Assembly (NCBI RefSeq): GCF_008312885.1
Contig: NZ_VSSO01000001.1
Span: 1,155,876 to 1,219,875 of the forward strand
Direction of reading: 5' to 3'
Length of the DNA stretch: 64,000 bases
DNA from: Lolliginicoccus suaedae
Lineage (GTDB): Bacteria; Actinomycetota; Actinomycetes; Mycobacteriales; Mycobacteriaceae
Position numbers and translations under genes: made by a program. A model generated the notes under the pieces. That model was not told the origin of the DNA, did no database searches, and saw only the letters and a list, made by a program, of their open reading frames with translations. This document shows positions 28,820-38,678 of the stretch, piece after piece (within the stretch, counting starts at the first letter, position 1; the number at the start of each line of letters is the position of its first letter).

Positions 28820-29650
28820 TCACCGTGTCGATGCCACGGCTGCTGGCTGGATCTCGGGATCGCTGATGCCGCCCCACCGCGAGGGCGGGAGGATGATCCA
28901 GCGGGCCTTGCCGATGACGGTGTCCTCGGGGATCGCGCCGTCCGTCTCGCTGCCGATGTACCAGCGCGAGTCCTTGGAGTTGTTGCGATTGTCGCCCATC
29001 ATCCACAGGTGGCCCTCGGGAACGGTCACGGTGGGGAAGCAGCGGCGGGAGGCCGGCGAGGTCTCGCAATCCAGCACGCTCGGGTCGAACGGGAAGTCCG
29101 ATACGATATAGGGCTCGTCGATGGGTTGGCCATCAAGGGTGACTCGACCCTCGGCATCGCAGCAGGCCACGGCCTGGCCGCCCGTGGCTATCACGCGCTT
29201 GACCAGATCGTTCTCATCGGGCGGGACGACGCCGATCGCGGAACCGACCTCCTGGAGACCGCGCACGACGATGTTGTCCGACCGTGTGGAGACGAAGCCC
29301 TCGGCCCACGGCCCGGTGCCGCGGAAAACCAGCACGTCGCCGGGACGGGGATCAGCGAACCGGTAGGTGATCTTCTCGACAAGGATGCGATCGCCAGTGC
29401 AGCCCGGGCACCCATGCAGCGTCGGCTCCATGGATTCCGAGGGGATCACATAGACGCGGGCGATGAAGGTCTGGATGACGAAGCTCAGCGCGAGAGCGAT
29501 GACCAGCAGGATCGGCAGCTCCCTCCAGAAGGAGCCTTCCTTCTTGGGGGGGTCTTCCTTCTTGCTCACGGGATCCTGCCGATCATCGTTGTCGCTGCTG
29601 CGGGACGCGGAGGCGTCACTACCGGGAGTGTGCGGGCGCGGGTCGGTCAC
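28820..29650 (-). CDS. lepB: signal peptidase I
   Basis: This enzyme cleaves signal peptides from exported proteins at the outer face of the membrane. The 276-aa protein has a polar N-terminus of ~45 residues, one transmembrane helix ([19 protein letters not shown]), then the catalytic Ser in [10 protein letters not shown] near residue 73 and the general-base Lys in [11 protein letters not shown]. The box [11 protein letters not shown] near 220 is also present. It is between rplS and rnhB. An extra Cys-rich loop (HGCPGCTGD) follows the catalytic Ser, as in other actinobacterial LepB. Confidence 0.95.
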   Translation of the reverse strand: MTDPRPHTPGSDASASRSSDNDDRQDPVSKKEDPPKKEGSFWRELPILLVIALALSFVIQTFIARVYVIPSESMEPTLHGCPGCTGDRILVEKITYRFADPRPGDVLVFRGTGPWAEGFVSTRSDNIVVRGLQEVGSAIGVVPPDENDLVKRVIATGGQAVACCDAEGRVTLDGQPIDEPYIVSDFPFDPSVLDCETSPASRRCFPTVTVPEGHLWMMGDNRNNSKDSRWYIGSETDGAIPEDTVIGKARWIILPPSRWGGISDPEIQPAAVASTR

Positions 29651-29693
29651 GCGACCAGCCTAGCGATGCGCACGCCCCCGGAGCGGACGACTC

Positions 29694-30035
29694 TCAGCGC
29701 TTCTCCTTGATCTTGGCAGCCTTGCCACGGAGATCACGCAGGTAGTAGAGCTTGGCGCGACGCACGGCACCGCGGGTGACGACGTCGATCTTGGCGATGT
29801 TGGGGCTGTGCATCGGGAAGGTGCGCTCCACGCCAACGCCGAACGAGACCTTGCGAACGGTGAAGGTCTCGCGGATGCCGCCGCCGGAGATCCGGATCAC
29901 GACGCCCTTGAAGACCTGGACGCGTTCCTTGGATCCTTCGATGACCTTGACGTGAACTTCCAGCGTGTCGCCAGCGCGGAAGTCTGGGATGTCATCGCGC
30001 ATCGACTTGGCGTCGAGTGAGTCCAGGGTGTTCAT
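29694..30035 (-). CDS. rplS: 50S ribosomal protein L19
   Basis: L19 lies at the subunit interface. The 113-aa protein has the family length and the motif [13 protein letters not shown] near residue 22, then [12 protein letters not shown] and the C-terminal [15 protein letters not shown]. The ATG is preceded by GAGGA at about ten bases. A much longer upstream frame has no L19 content and was not used. Upstream is a ~200-bp gap to tex with no gene; downstream is lepB. Confidence 0.97.
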   Translation of the reverse strand: MNTLDSLDAKSMRDDIPDFRAGDTLEVHVKVIEGSKERVQVFKGVVIRISGGGIRETFTVRKVSFGVGVERTFPMHSPNIAKIDVVTRGAVRRAKLYYLRDLRGKAAKIKEKR

Positions 30036-30234
30036 AGTGTGTAATTCCTCGCGTATTCGCGTGACGGGTAGAGGAACCGAGTGGCACGCAGGCTCGTCTG
30101 GTTCGTACCCCTGGGTTATGGCCGCGCGCCGCGGTCCGCGACGGGCAACCCTGCAATCATGCCAGAACGGCATCAGGGTTGGAAAACCGGACCGTGGTGC
30201 ACGCACGTGGCCGGGCCCGCGCAGGAGGCCAGGT

Positions 30235-32640
30235 TCAGTTGCGCCCGGAGTACCCCGCCTTGCGCAAGGCATCGGCGAGGGATCCCCCGGCGGGCGGCGC
30301 CGAGCCACGGCCCGCCCCTGCTTGCTGGCTCCCGGGTTGCTTGCCCCTGGCAGCGGGCCTGCGGTCCTCCCTCCGCCGTGGCGCGGCGGCGCCCCCTTGC
30401 GCGGCGTTGCCACTGGCCGGGATTTCATCGTCGAGCCGAAGGGTGAGGCTGATTCGGTTGCGCGGCACATCCACGCTGGTGACCTTGACCTTGACGACGT
30501 CGCCGGAGCGCACCACGGCGCGCGGGTCGGAGACGAAGGAACTGGACATCGCTGAGACGTGGACAAGTCCATCCTGGTGCACACCGATGTCGATGAACGC
30601 CCCGAAGGCCGCTACGTTCGTCACGGTGCCCTCGAGCACCATCCCGGGCTTGAGGTCCGAGACGGTATCGACGCCCTCGGCAAAGCGCGCGGCCTTGAAC
30701 TCGGGGCGCGGATCACGGCCAGGCTTCTCGAGCTCGGCGAGGATATCGGTGATGGTGGGGAGGCCGAAGGAGTCATCGACGAAATCCTGCGGCCGCAGGG
30801 ACGACAGGATCCGGCCATTGCCGAGCAGGCTGCCGATCTCGGTGCCGCTGCTCGCGACGATGCGCCGCACGACGGGGTACGCCTCGGGGTGCACCGCGCT
30901 GGCGTCGAGCGGGTCGTCGCCGCCGGTTATGCGCAGGAAGCCCGCGCACTGCTCGTAGGCCTTCGGGCCAAGCCGGGGCACGCTGCGCAGCGCGGAGCGG
31001 CTCGGAAAGGCGCCATTCTCGTCACGGTGGGCGACGATGTTCTCGGCGAGCGCCGCCGTGATTCCGGAGACGCGCGCGAGCAGCGGCACGGATGCCGTGT
31101 TGACGTCGACACCGACAGCATTGACGGCGTCCTCGACGACGGCATCGAGCGAGCGAGCGAGGAGCGTCTCGGATACATCGTGCTGGTACTGGCCCACGCC
31201 GATGGACTTGGGATCGATCTTGACGAGCTCGGCGAGCGGATCCTGCAGCCGCCGGGCGATGGAGACCGCGCCGCGCAGGGAGACATCGAGCTCGGGCAGC
31301 TCGCGGGTGGCGTAGGCGGAGGCGGAGTAGACGGAGGCGCCTGCCTCGGAAACGACGATCTTGGTGGGCTTGGAGCTGGGTATGCGCGAGATCAGCTCGG
31401 TGGCGAGCGTGTCGGTCTCGCGCGAGGCAGTGCCGTTCCCGATCGCGATGAGGTCCACGCCGTGGCGGGCGACCAGAGCGGAGAGCACCCCTAGTGCTTG
31501 CTCCCATTGCCCCTGCGGCTTGTGCGGGTAGATGGCGGTGGTCTCGAGCACCTTGCCCGTGTGGTCAATGATCGCTACCTTCACCCCGGTGCGATAGGCC
31601 GGGTCGAGGCCCATCGTGGTGCGCGCTCCCGCGGGAGCAGCAAGCAGCAGGTCACGCACGTTCTGGCCGAAGACTTCCACCGCATCCTGCTCGGCGGAGT
31701 GGCGCAGGCGATTGCGGATATCGATGCTGGAGCTCACGTAGAGCTTGGTGCGCCAGGCCCAGCGGACCGTGTCGTTGAGCCATCGATCCGCTGGCCGCCC
31801 GTGGTCCGCGATGCCCATCCGGGCCGCGATGCGGTTCTCGTAGACCGTCCTGGCACGGGGATCCTCCGGATCTGCCGGATGCGGATCGATCGCGAGGGCG
31901 AGCGCGCCCTCCTTCTCGCCACGCAGCAGGGCCAGGACGCGATGCGAGGGCAAGGTTCGGAACGGCTCGGAGAAATCGAAGTAGTCGGAGAACTTCGAAG
32001 CGCTCTCATCCTGCCCAGGCTTGCCCGTCGAAGTGACCCGCCCCTGGCTCCACATGAGCTCACGGATCTCCCCCACGAGGTCGGCGTCCTCGGAGATCTG
32101 CTCGATGAGGATGGCACGGGCACCGTCGAGAGCAGCTGTCGCATCAGCGACACTGCGGTCCGGGTCCACGAACCCCTCGGCGAGGGCGTGCGGGTCCTGG
32201 GTGGGGTCCCCGAGCAGTGCAGTGGCAAGCGGCTCGAGGCCTGATTCCCGTGCGATCTGGGCCTTGGTGCGACGCTTCGTCTTGTAGGGCAGATAAATGT
32301 CCTCGAGCCGCGCCTTGGTGCTCGCCTCATGGAGCTGCTTGGCGAGCTCCGCGGTGAGCTTGCCCTGGGCGTCGATGGACTCAAGGATGGCTTCGCGCCG
32401 CTGGTCGAGCTCGCGGAGATAGTGCCTGCGCTCGTCGAGCTCGCGCAGCTGGGCATCATCGAGGCCGCCCGTCGCTTCCTTGCGGTAGCGCGCCACGAAG
32501 GGGACGGTGGCGCCCTCGTCGAGGAGCGCGATCGCGGCGGCGGCCTGCCAGACGGCAATGCCGAGCTCCTCCGCGATGCGTTCGGGCACGGGCTTCACAG
32601 CAATCTTCACGGCGGGCAGATTACCCGCTCGGTCCGACAT
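30235..32640 (-). CDS. tex: Tex-type S1 RNA-binding transcription accessory protein
   Basis: The 801-aa protein has the Tex architecture: a helical N-terminal region ([16 protein letters not shown]), a YqgF/RNase-H-like middle ([16 protein letters not shown] near 340), two helix-hairpin-helix motifs ([14 protein letters not shown] and [12 protein letters not shown]), and a C-terminal S1 domain ([19 protein letters not shown] near 655). Tex proteins bind nucleic acids and affect transcription; the exact role is unclear. A basic, Gly/Gln-rich tail follows the S1 domain. It is 27 bp downstream of trmD on the same strand. Confidence 0.94.
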   Translation of the reverse strand: MSDRAGNLPAVKIAVKPVPERIAEELGIAVWQAAAAIALLDEGATVPFVARYRKEATGGLDDAQLRELDERRHYLRELDQRREAILESIDAQGKLTAELAKQLHEASTKARLEDIYLPYKTKRRTKAQIARESGLEPLATALLGDPTQDPHALAEGFVDPDRSVADATAALDGARAILIEQISEDADLVGEIRELMWSQGRVTSTGKPGQDESASKFSDYFDFSEPFRTLPSHRVLALLRGEKEGALALAIDPHPADPEDPRARTVYENRIAARMGIADHGRPADRWLNDTVRWAWRTKLYVSSSIDIRNRLRHSAEQDAVEVFGQNVRDLLLAAPAGARTTMGLDPAYRTGVKVAIIDHTGKVLETTAIYPHKPQGQWEQALGVLSALVARHGVDLIAIGNGTASRETDTLATELISRIPSSKPTKIVVSEAGASVYSASAYATRELPELDVSLRGAVSIARRLQDPLAELVKIDPKSIGVGQYQHDVSETLLARSLDAVVEDAVNAVGVDVNTASVPLLARVSGITAALAENIVAHRDENGAFPSRSALRSVPRLGPKAYEQCAGFLRITGGDDPLDASAVHPEAYPVVRRIVASSGTEIGSLLGNGRILSSLRPQDFVDDSFGLPTITDILAELEKPGRDPRPEFKAARFAEGVDTVSDLKPGMVLEGTVTNVAAFGAFIDIGVHQDGLVHVSAMSSSFVSDPRAVVRSGDVVKVKVTSVDVPRNRISLTLRLDDEIPASGNAAQGGAAAPRRREDRRPAARGKQPGSQQAGAGRGSAPPAGGSLADALRKAGYSGRN

Positions 32641-32667
32641 TGCTGCGGCGCGGCGCTCGCCGGCGGT

Positions 32668-33414
32668 TCATTCAGCGCGCGGCGCGTCAGCCTCGACGGT
32701 GGCGAGGAACTGCTGGTCGGCGGCGGAAAGCTCGACGGAATCAAGCAGTTCCGGGCGGCGCTGCGCGGTCAGGCGCAAGGACTGCTGCCGCTTCCACGAC
32801 GCGACGCGCGCATGGTCCCCCGAGAGCAGGATCGGCGGCACATCGAGGCCGCGCCAGGACGCGGGACGGGTATAGCTCGGGCCTTCGAGCAGCCCGTCGG
32901 AGAATGAATCCTCCTGGTGGGACTGCTGGTTGCCGAGCACTCCGGGCAGCAGCCGCGCGACGGCCTCGACCATCACGAGGACGGCGACCTCGCCGCCGAT
33001 GAGGATGTAGTCGCCGAGCGACACTTCCTCGACGCGGACGCGTCGGCCCGCATCGTCGATGACACGCTGGTCGATGCCCTCATAGCGGCCGCAGGCAAAA
33101 ACGATGCGCGGCTCGCGGGACCAGCGTTCCGCGGTTCGCTGGGTGAACGGTTGCCCGGCAGGGGTGGGAAAAACGAGCAAGGCATCGTCCGGGCACACAT
33201 CGTCGAGGGCAGGGCCCCACACCGTGGGCTTCATGACCATGCCTGGCCCGCCACCATAGGGAGAGTCATCGACCGATTTGTGCACATCGGACGTCCAGTC
33301 GCGCAGGTCGTGGATGCCGACGTCGATGAGCCCCCGCTCGCGTGCCTTGCCGAGCAAGGATTCGCGCAGCGGCCGGAGGTACTCGGGGAAGATGGTAATG
33401 ACGTCGAGGCGCAC
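32668..33414 (-). CDS. trmD: tRNA (guanine-N1)-methyltransferase TrmD
   Basis: TrmD methylates G37 of tRNAs with SAM, which prevents frameshifting. The 248-aa protein has DVITIFPEY at the start, the SPOUT-knot motifs YGGGPGMVMK near 53 and GDYILIGGE near 132, and PGVLGNQQSHQEDSF near 154. The GTG start lies eight bases after the rimM stop. It is in the rpsP-khpA-rimM-trmD operon, where rRNA and tRNA maturation factors are coupled to S16. Confidence 0.97.
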   Translation of the reverse strand: MRLDVITIFPEYLRPLRESLLGKARERGLIDVGIHDLRDWTSDVHKSVDDSPYGGGPGMVMKPTVWGPALDDVCPDDALLVFPTPAGQPFTQRTAERWSREPRIVFACGRYEGIDQRVIDDAGRRVRVEEVSLGDYILIGGEVAVLVMVEAVARLLPGVLGNQQSHQEDSFSDGLLEGPSYTRPASWRGLDVPPILLSGDHARVASWKRQQSLRLTAQRRPELLDSVELSAADQQFLATVEADAPRAE

Positions 33415-33422
33415 CGGAGCGC

Positions 33423-33941
33423 TCAGAGCTCCAGCAGTCCATCGGGCGGCGCGATGGTGATCCGGCCTGCCGCGAGGTCGATATCAGGCACGATCTCGGT
33501 CACGAACGGCACAAGCACTTCCTTGCCCTCCGTGGTGGTGATCGCGAGCAGCTCGCCCGCCGCGGTGTGCAGGACCTCGCGCACGGTACCGAGCTCCGCA
33601 CCACCGTCGCGGAGGAACGCGCGCAGGCCCTCGAGCTCATGGTCGTAGTAGGAATCATCCTCCGAAGGAGGAAGATCCGCGCTGTCGACCACGAACAGGG
33701 TTCCGCGCAGCGCATCGGCCATGTCGCGATCCCGGATGCCCTCGAGCCGCACGAGAAGCCGGCCCGAGTGCTGCCGCACGGTCTCGATCACGAAGGGACG
33801 CGTCGCCTGGTCACGCTCACGTCGTCCATGCAGCTCGGCACCCGGGATGAAGCGGTCCTCCGGGGCGTCGGTGCGCACTTCCACGACTAGCTCGCCGTGC
33901 ACACCGTGGGACTTGGCGACACGACCGATGACGAGTTCCAT
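33423..33941 (-). CDS. rimM: 16S rRNA processing protein RimM
   Basis: RimM helps 30S head maturation and binds S19. The 172-aa protein has the N-terminal GRVAKSHGVHGELVV motif and the PRC-barrel C-terminal domain (DSYYDHELEGLR followed by TTTEGKEVLVPFV). The length is normal. It is ten bp after khpA and eight bp before trmD, so all are one transcript. Confidence 0.95.
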   Translation of the reverse strand: MELVIGRVAKSHGVHGELVVEVRTDAPEDRFIPGAELHGRRERDQATRPFVIETVRQHSGRLLVRLEGIRDRDMADALRGTLFVVDSADLPPSEDDSYYDHELEGLRAFLRDGGAELGTVREVLHTAAGELLAITTTEGKEVLVPFVTEIVPDIDLAAGRITIAPPDGLLEL

Positions 33942-33951
33942 GGCAGCGCGA

Positions 33952-34194
33952 TCAGCTGTCGGTATCGACGACGTCTACACGGATGCCACGCCCGCCGACC
34001 GCCGAGACGAGTGTCCGCAGCGCGGTGGCCGTCCGTCCGTTCCGGCCGATCACCTTGCCGAGGTCCTCGGGGTGGACGTGGACTTCGATGGTGCGGCCGC
34101 GACGGTTGGTGATCAAACCGACGCGCACCTCGTCCGGCTGGCTGACAATGCCACGGACGAGGTGCTCGACGGCGTCAACGAGGACGGAGCTCAC
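33952..34194 (-). CDS. khpA: KH-domain RNA-binding protein KhpA
   Basis: This 80-aa protein consists of a single KH domain with the GxxG loop in [11 protein letters not shown] near residue 46. In Gram-positive bacteria KhpA pairs with KhpB (Jag) and binds RNA, affecting division and sRNA or mRNA regulation. The GTG start overlaps the rpsP stop (GTGA), so it is coupled to S16. The position matches Rv2908c. Confidence 0.93.
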   Translation of the reverse strand: MSSVLVDAVEHLVRGIVSQPDEVRVGLITNRRGRTIEVHVHPEDLGKVIGRNGRTATALRTLVSAVGGRGIRVDVVDTDS

Positions 34195-34622
34195 TTCTGC
34201 GCGGCCTCATCAGCCGATGCATCAGCGGTCGCCGCTGCGGCGGCCTTCTTCGGGGCCTTCGCCGGGGCGGGAGCCTCGCCATCAGCCTCAGCGAGCGCTG
34301 CCTGGAACAGCTCGAGCTTGGTGGGCTTGGGCTTGGCCGTCCGGAGGGTGCCCTCGGTGCCGGGGAGGCCCTTGAACTTCTGCCAGTCACCGGTGATCTT
34401 CAGGATCGCGAGAACCGGCTCGGTCGGGAGCGCGCCGACACCGAGCCAGTACTGAGCCCGATCGGACTTCACATCGATGAGGCTGGGCTCTTCCTTGGGG
34501 TGGTACTTGCCAATCGTCTCGATCGCGCGGCCATCGCGCCGGGTGCGCGAGTCAACAACGATGATGCGGTACTGGGGGTTGCGGATCTTGCCGAGCCGCT
34601 GGAGTCGAATCTTTACAGCCAC
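34191..34622 (-). CDS. rpsP: 30S ribosomal protein S16 with Ala-rich tail
   Basis: S16 is a primary 16S-binding protein. The 143-aa protein is longer than the ~85-residue core. The core ([22 protein letters not shown], then [10 protein letters not shown]) is canonical, while residues ~105-143 are Ala/Lys/Glu-rich and disordered. It heads the rpsP-khpA-rimM-trmD operon. The 213-bp upstream gap to the CPBP gene has no clear promoter consensus and no gene. Confidence 0.96.
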   Translation of the reverse strand: MAVKIRLQRLGKIRNPQYRIIVVDSRTRRDGRAIETIGKYHPKEEPSLIDVKSDRAQYWLGVGALPTEPVLAILKITGDWQKFKGLPGTEGTLRTAKPKPTKLELFQAALAEADGEAPAPAKAPKKAAAAATADASADEAAQK

Positions 34623-34835
34623 GCTGGTAGCGCTCCTTCATGATGAACACGGTGCAATTCAGCGATGCACCCGGTCGGTGCACCCGGTTTTGCGGTTTCG
34701 TGGTCCCGCACGGCGCCAGCCCTTGTTGGCCCGCGCTCCAGCTTCTCGCCGGGGAGACAGGTCAACAATGTCGTTGAGCCATAGGGGAACAGCGCAATAT
34801 TCTGCCAGATGCCGGGACCAATGTGGTAATTCCGG

Positions 34836-35873
34836 TCACGGCATGATCGTTGGGAGGAACAGCACGCTCAGTGCCGGCAAGGTGTTGTTGACGCTGTGCG
34901 CCACGATTGGCGCGAGCACTCCCCCTGCATGCAGGCGGGCGAGGCCAAAGACCAGGCCCGCGAAGAGCAGGATCCCCAAGCGCCAGGGCTCCGCGTGCCA
35001 CACCGCGAAGAGCAGTGCCGTGAGCAGCAGCACGCTGACGTTCCCGCTCGCGGCCTGTGCCAGCCAGCGCCAGCGCGCGGCATGGCGCTGCTTCTCCAGC
35101 GCCCCCCACACTATGCCCCGGAAGATGACCTCCTCCACGATCGGGGCACCGATCCAGATCCACAGCGCCAGCGCGATCCGCCACCCCAGTGTCTGGTCAG
35201 CGAGCTCCTGCAGCGGACCGGTCGGGATGTCCTCGCTGAGACCGAAGAGGGCAAGCGCGAGCAGGAGCCCCCCGAGCACCGCGGCCGCCCCGAGCACGAG
35301 CCCGACGCCCGCCTGGCCAGCCGCCTCGCGCAGCGACCGGGGCAGGCCAAGATCGATCCACGGCCCATTGCCGCGCACCCAAGTGATCGCTACGCCCACG
35401 AGAGCGGCGACCAGCGTCGGGACGATCACGGCGATCACCAGCAGCGGGCTCGACGGATCAACGAGCAGCGCCGCGATCGCGAACCCCGCGAGGTTTGTCG
35501 CAAGGACGAGGATGGCAGCGCCCATGCCCCAGCGCTGCCCGGGCATGCGCCGCGCTAGCGCTTCCTCCGCGCGCTTCCAGCGTCCTGGTGGCCCGGGTGG
35601 TACGGCCGGGCGGGGCGCGTCGAGGGGCCGCGGCTGGATGGGTTGGCGCCGCCAGAGGTCACGGGGATCAGAGTTGCCGTGCACGGGTCCGGGGGCCTCG
35701 TCAATGGTGGTGGGATACCACCAATCCTCCGGGATGGACTGAGGGTTCTCGGCAGCACCGGGGGAACCGTTTCCCGAACCGTCGCTGCCGGTCCCCTCGT
35801 CGTCGGGGCCGCCGTCCTCAGAGCCATTTCCGTCGGGCCCGCCCTCCTCAGGCCCCCTGCCCGGCTCGCTCAT
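34836..35873 (-). CDS. CPBP (CAAX/ABI) intramembrane protease
   Basis: The 345-aa protein has a ~100-residue Gly/Asp/Pro-rich acidic N-terminus and then about seven hydrophobic helices. The Abi/CPBP motifs are present: EEVIFRGIVWG near 260, an AVWHAEPW His motif and the final HSVNNTLPA. This family includes bacteriocin-immunity and prenyl-protease relatives; the substrate is unknown. The ATG start overlaps the stop of the amidohydrolase gene (ATGA), so it is expressed with it and ffh. Confidence 0.85.
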   Translation of the reverse strand: MSEPGRGPEEGGPDGNGSEDGGPDDEGTGSDGSGNGSPGAAENPQSIPEDWWYPTTIDEAPGPVHGNSDPRDLWRRQPIQPRPLDAPRPAVPPGPPGRWKRAEEALARRMPGQRWGMGAAILVLATNLAGFAIAALLVDPSSPLLVIAVIVPTLVAALVGVAITWVRGNGPWIDLGLPRSLREAAGQAGVGLVLGAAAVLGGLLLALALFGLSEDIPTGPLQELADQTLGWRIALALWIWIGAPIVEEVIFRGIVWGALEKQRHAARWRWLAQAASGNVSVLLLTALLFAVWHAEPWRLGILLFAGLVFGLARLHAGGVLAPIVAHSVNNTLPALSVLFLPTIMP

Positions 35874-36949
35874 GCCACCACGGTGCCCGCGCAGAGGATG
35901 CGAACGGGATGGCGCAGCACTTGCGGCCGCGCGCGCGGATCCTCGAGGTAGACGACAGCGTCGGCGCGCTCCCCCGCGCTGAAGGCGGAATCGGCTCCCA
36001 GCCATTCGCGCGCGGACCAGCTTGCCGCAGCGATGGCCTGCTCGGTGGTCATGGCGTGCTCGCGGAGCTTGTCGATCTCGTCGGCGATGCGCCCGTGCTC
36101 GACCATCCCGCCGGCGTCGGTCCCGGTGTAGACGGGGACACCGGCCTCGACGGCATCCCGGACCGTCTGCCCGACTCGCGCGTGAAGGTCCCGCATGTGC
36201 GCCGCATAGAGGGGGAAGCGCGAGGCGCTGTCGGCGATGCTGGGGAAATTATCGATGTTGATCATGGTCGGGACGAGGGCGATCTTGTCGCGGGCCATCT
36301 GGTCGATGGTGCTCGCCGTCAGTCCGGTCCCGTGCTCGATGCAGTCGATTCCAGCGTCGAGCAGATCGGGCAACGCATCCTCGCCGAAGACATGCGCGGT
36401 GACACGGGCGCCTTCCTCGTGCGCGGCGGCGATGGCCTCGCGGAGGATGTCGCGGCTCCAGAGGGGCGCGAGGTCACCGGCGTCCCGGTCGATCCAGTCC
36501 CCGACGAGCTTGACCCAGCCGTCGCCGGCGCGGGCCTGCCGGCGCACCTCGGCGGGCAGGTCCTTCTCGTCCTCCACGTCGATCCCCAGATCGCGGATGT
36601 ATCGCTTGGGCGCGGCGATGTGGCGTCCCGCCCGGATGATGCGCGGCAGCGCATCGTCGTCGTCGAGGAAGCGCGTGGGAACCGGCGATCCGGCATCGCG
36701 GGCGAGCAGCACACCGGCACGGGCCTCGATGGTGGCTTGCTGCCGGGCACCGTCCTCGGTCTCGTGGCCACCACCGAAACGGATCCCGATGTGGCAGTGC
36801 GCGTCAACAAGCCCCGGGGTGATCCAGCCATCGGAGACGATGGTGGTGGCCTTGGGCACGGGCTCGCGCACCCATCTGCCGTCGACGATCCACAGGTCGG
36901 TGGGCTGCTCGTCGGGCAGGGCGATTCCGTGCAGGTGGAGCGCTCCCAT
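35870..36949 (-). CDS. metal-dependent amidohydrolase (Rv2915c-like)
   Basis: The 359-aa protein belongs to the amidohydrolase superfamily. The metal motif HxH is in LVDAHCHIG near residue 52, the later His sites are in AHVFGED and IEHGTGL, and the catalytic Asp is in TGTDAGG. A Lys in WVKLVGD near 146 could be the bridging carbamylated residue. It is similar to imidazolonepropionase-like enzymes of unknown substrate. It is six bp downstream of ffh and overlaps the CPBP gene. Confidence 0.85.
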   Translation of the reverse strand: MGALHLHGIALPDEQPTDLWIVDGRWVREPVPKATTIVSDGWITPGLVDAHCHIGIRFGGGHETEDGARQQATIEARAGVLLARDAGSPVPTRFLDDDDALPRIIRAGRHIAAPKRYIRDLGIDVEDEKDLPAEVRRQARAGDGWVKLVGDWIDRDAGDLAPLWSRDILREAIAAAHEEGARVTAHVFGEDALPDLLDAGIDCIEHGTGLTASTIDQMARDKIALVPTMINIDNFPSIADSASRFPLYAAHMRDLHARVGQTVRDAVEAGVPVYTGTDAGGMVEHGRIADEIDKLREHAMTTEQAIAAASWSAREWLGADSAFSAGERADAVVYLEDPRARPQVLRHPVRILCAGTVVA

Positions 36950-36955
36950 GGGGTG

Positions 36956-38527
36956 CTAGCGCTTCTTGCCCTGGTTGGGCAGCTTCAGCTGGGAGAGGTC
37001 GAGGCCCTCGAGCCCCGGGGGCAGCTCGTCGAGGCCCTTGGGCATCGAGGACAGGTCGGGCATTCCTGGTGGCATTGCCATTCCGGGCGGCAGGCCGCCG
37101 CGCACCTTGGGTGGCGTGGGACCACGTCCCTTGCCCTTGCCCTTCTTGCCCTTGCGGGTCTTCGAGCGCCGCTGGTTGCCGCCGGGCAGGCCCATCCGCC
37201 CAGCCATGGCGGACATCATCTTGCGGGCCTCGAAGAAGCGGTCGACGAGCTGGTTGACCTCAGAGACGGTGACGCCGGAGCCATTGGCGATGCGGAGCCG
37301 CCGGGAGGCGTTGATGATCTTGGGATTCTCCCGCTCGGCGGGGGTCATGCCGCGGATGATCGCCTGGATGCGATCGAGGTGCTTCTCGTCGACCTGCTCG
37401 AGCGCGTCCTTCATCCCACCGGCACCGGGCAGCATGCCCATCAGGTTCGCGATGGGGCCCATCTTGCGGATGGACATCAGCTGATCGAGGAAGTCCTCCA
37501 GCGTGAGCTCGCCCGAACCGATCTTGTGAGCGGTCGCCTCGGCCTGGTCGGCGTCGAAGACCTGCTCGGCCTGCTCGATGAGGCTGAGCACATCACCCAT
37601 GCCGAGAATGCGGCTGGCCATGCGATCCGGGTGGAAGACATCGAAATCCTCGAGCTTCTCGCCGGAGGACGCGAACATGATGGGCTTGCCGGTGACATCG
37701 CGGACGCTCAGCGCCGCGCCGCCTCGGGCATCGCCATCAAGCTTGGTCAGCACGACGCCGGTGAATCCCACGCCCTCGGCGAAGGCGTTGGCGGTCATCA
37801 CCGCGTCCTGGCCGACCATGGAATCGAGCACGAACAGCGTCTCGTCGGGCTGCACGGCGTCACGGATGCCGGAGGCCTGCGCCATCAGCTCCTCGTCGAT
37901 GCCGAGGCGGCCCGCAGTATCGACGATCACGATGTCATGCTGCTTGGCGCGGGCCTCGGCCACGCCTTCGCGAGCAACGTTGATCGGATCGGAGACGGTG
38001 ACCTCGCGAGCCGCTCCCCCATCGCTGACCGAGGTGCCCGGGTGCGGCGCGAACACCGCGACGCCGGCGCGCTCGCCGACGATCTTCAGCTGGGTGACCG
38101 CGCCGGGGCGCTGCAGGTCGCAGGCGATGAGCAGCGGCGTGTGGCCCTGCTTGCGCAGGTAAAGAGCGAGCTTGCCCGCGAGGGTGGTCTTGCCGGAGCC
38201 CTGGAGGCCGGCGAGCATGATGACGGTGGGCGGGTTCTTCGCCAGAGCCAGGCGGCGGGTCTCGCCGCCGAGGATGCCCACGAGCTCCTCATTGACGATC
38301 TTGACGACCTGCTGGGCGGGGTTGAGGGCACCGTGCACCTCGGCGCCCTTGGCGCGCGTCTTGATCCGCTTGATGAACTCGCGCACCACGGGCAGGGCCA
38401 CATCGGCCTCGAGCAGGGCGAGCCGGATCTCGCGGCAAGTGGCGTCGATGTCCGCGTCGGTGAGCCGCCCCTTGCCCCGCAACCCCTTGAACGCGCCATT
38501 CAACCTGTCTGACAGGGAATCGAACAC
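36956..38527 (-). CDS. ffh: signal recognition particle protein Ffh
   Basis: This SRP GTPase binds signal sequences on ribosomes and delivers them to FtsY. The 523-aa protein has an N domain (FDSLSDRLNGAFKGL), a G domain with GLQGSGKTTLAGK near 105 and DTAGRLGIDEEL near 190, TKLDGDARGG, and a Met-rich M domain. The tail is Lys/Gly-rich (GKKGKGKGRG) and then Pro/Met-rich. The GTG start used here has AAGGAG eight bases upstream; another in-frame GTG three codons earlier abuts the ribosome binding site and is less likely. FtsY is also in this window. Confidence 0.96.
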   Translation of the reverse strand: MFDSLSDRLNGAFKGLRGKGRLTDADIDATCREIRLALLEADVALPVVREFIKRIKTRAKGAEVHGALNPAQQVVKIVNEELVGILGGETRRLALAKNPPTVIMLAGLQGSGKTTLAGKLALYLRKQGHTPLLIACDLQRPGAVTQLKIVGERAGVAVFAPHPGTSVSDGGAAREVTVSDPINVAREGVAEARAKQHDIVIVDTAGRLGIDEELMAQASGIRDAVQPDETLFVLDSMVGQDAVMTANAFAEGVGFTGVVLTKLDGDARGGAALSVRDVTGKPIMFASSGEKLEDFDVFHPDRMASRILGMGDVLSLIEQAEQVFDADQAEATAHKIGSGELTLEDFLDQLMSIRKMGPIANLMGMLPGAGGMKDALEQVDEKHLDRIQAIIRGMTPAERENPKIINASRRLRIANGSGVTVSEVNQLVDRFFEARKMMSAMAGRMGLPGGNQRRSKTRKGKKGKGKGRGPTPPKVRGGLPPGMAMPPGMPDLSSMPKGLDELPPGLEGLDLSQLKLPNQGKKR

Positions 38528-38678
38528 CGACCGCACTCCTTATTCGTCCATCACTGCGCCATTCGTCTGCAACTACTCGCGCTGCTTGCCTTGCTGGCCA
38601 CCCGGATGCGCCGCACGCACGGTGGCACTCCCTACAGGGTAACCGCCCGGTCCATGGACATTACCCGCAGCGCTCGCG

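Noticed and set aside
30036..30234. Riboswitch or leader gene upstream of rplS
   Set aside because: The 199-bp gap shows no convincing conserved RNA motif or frame; nothing specific can be claimed.
35495..38512. A 1005-codon open frame on the plus strand opposite ffh and the amidohydrolase
   Set aside because: Long frames opposite genes are expected at this GC content. Ffh and the amidohydrolase carry all motifs on the minus strand.
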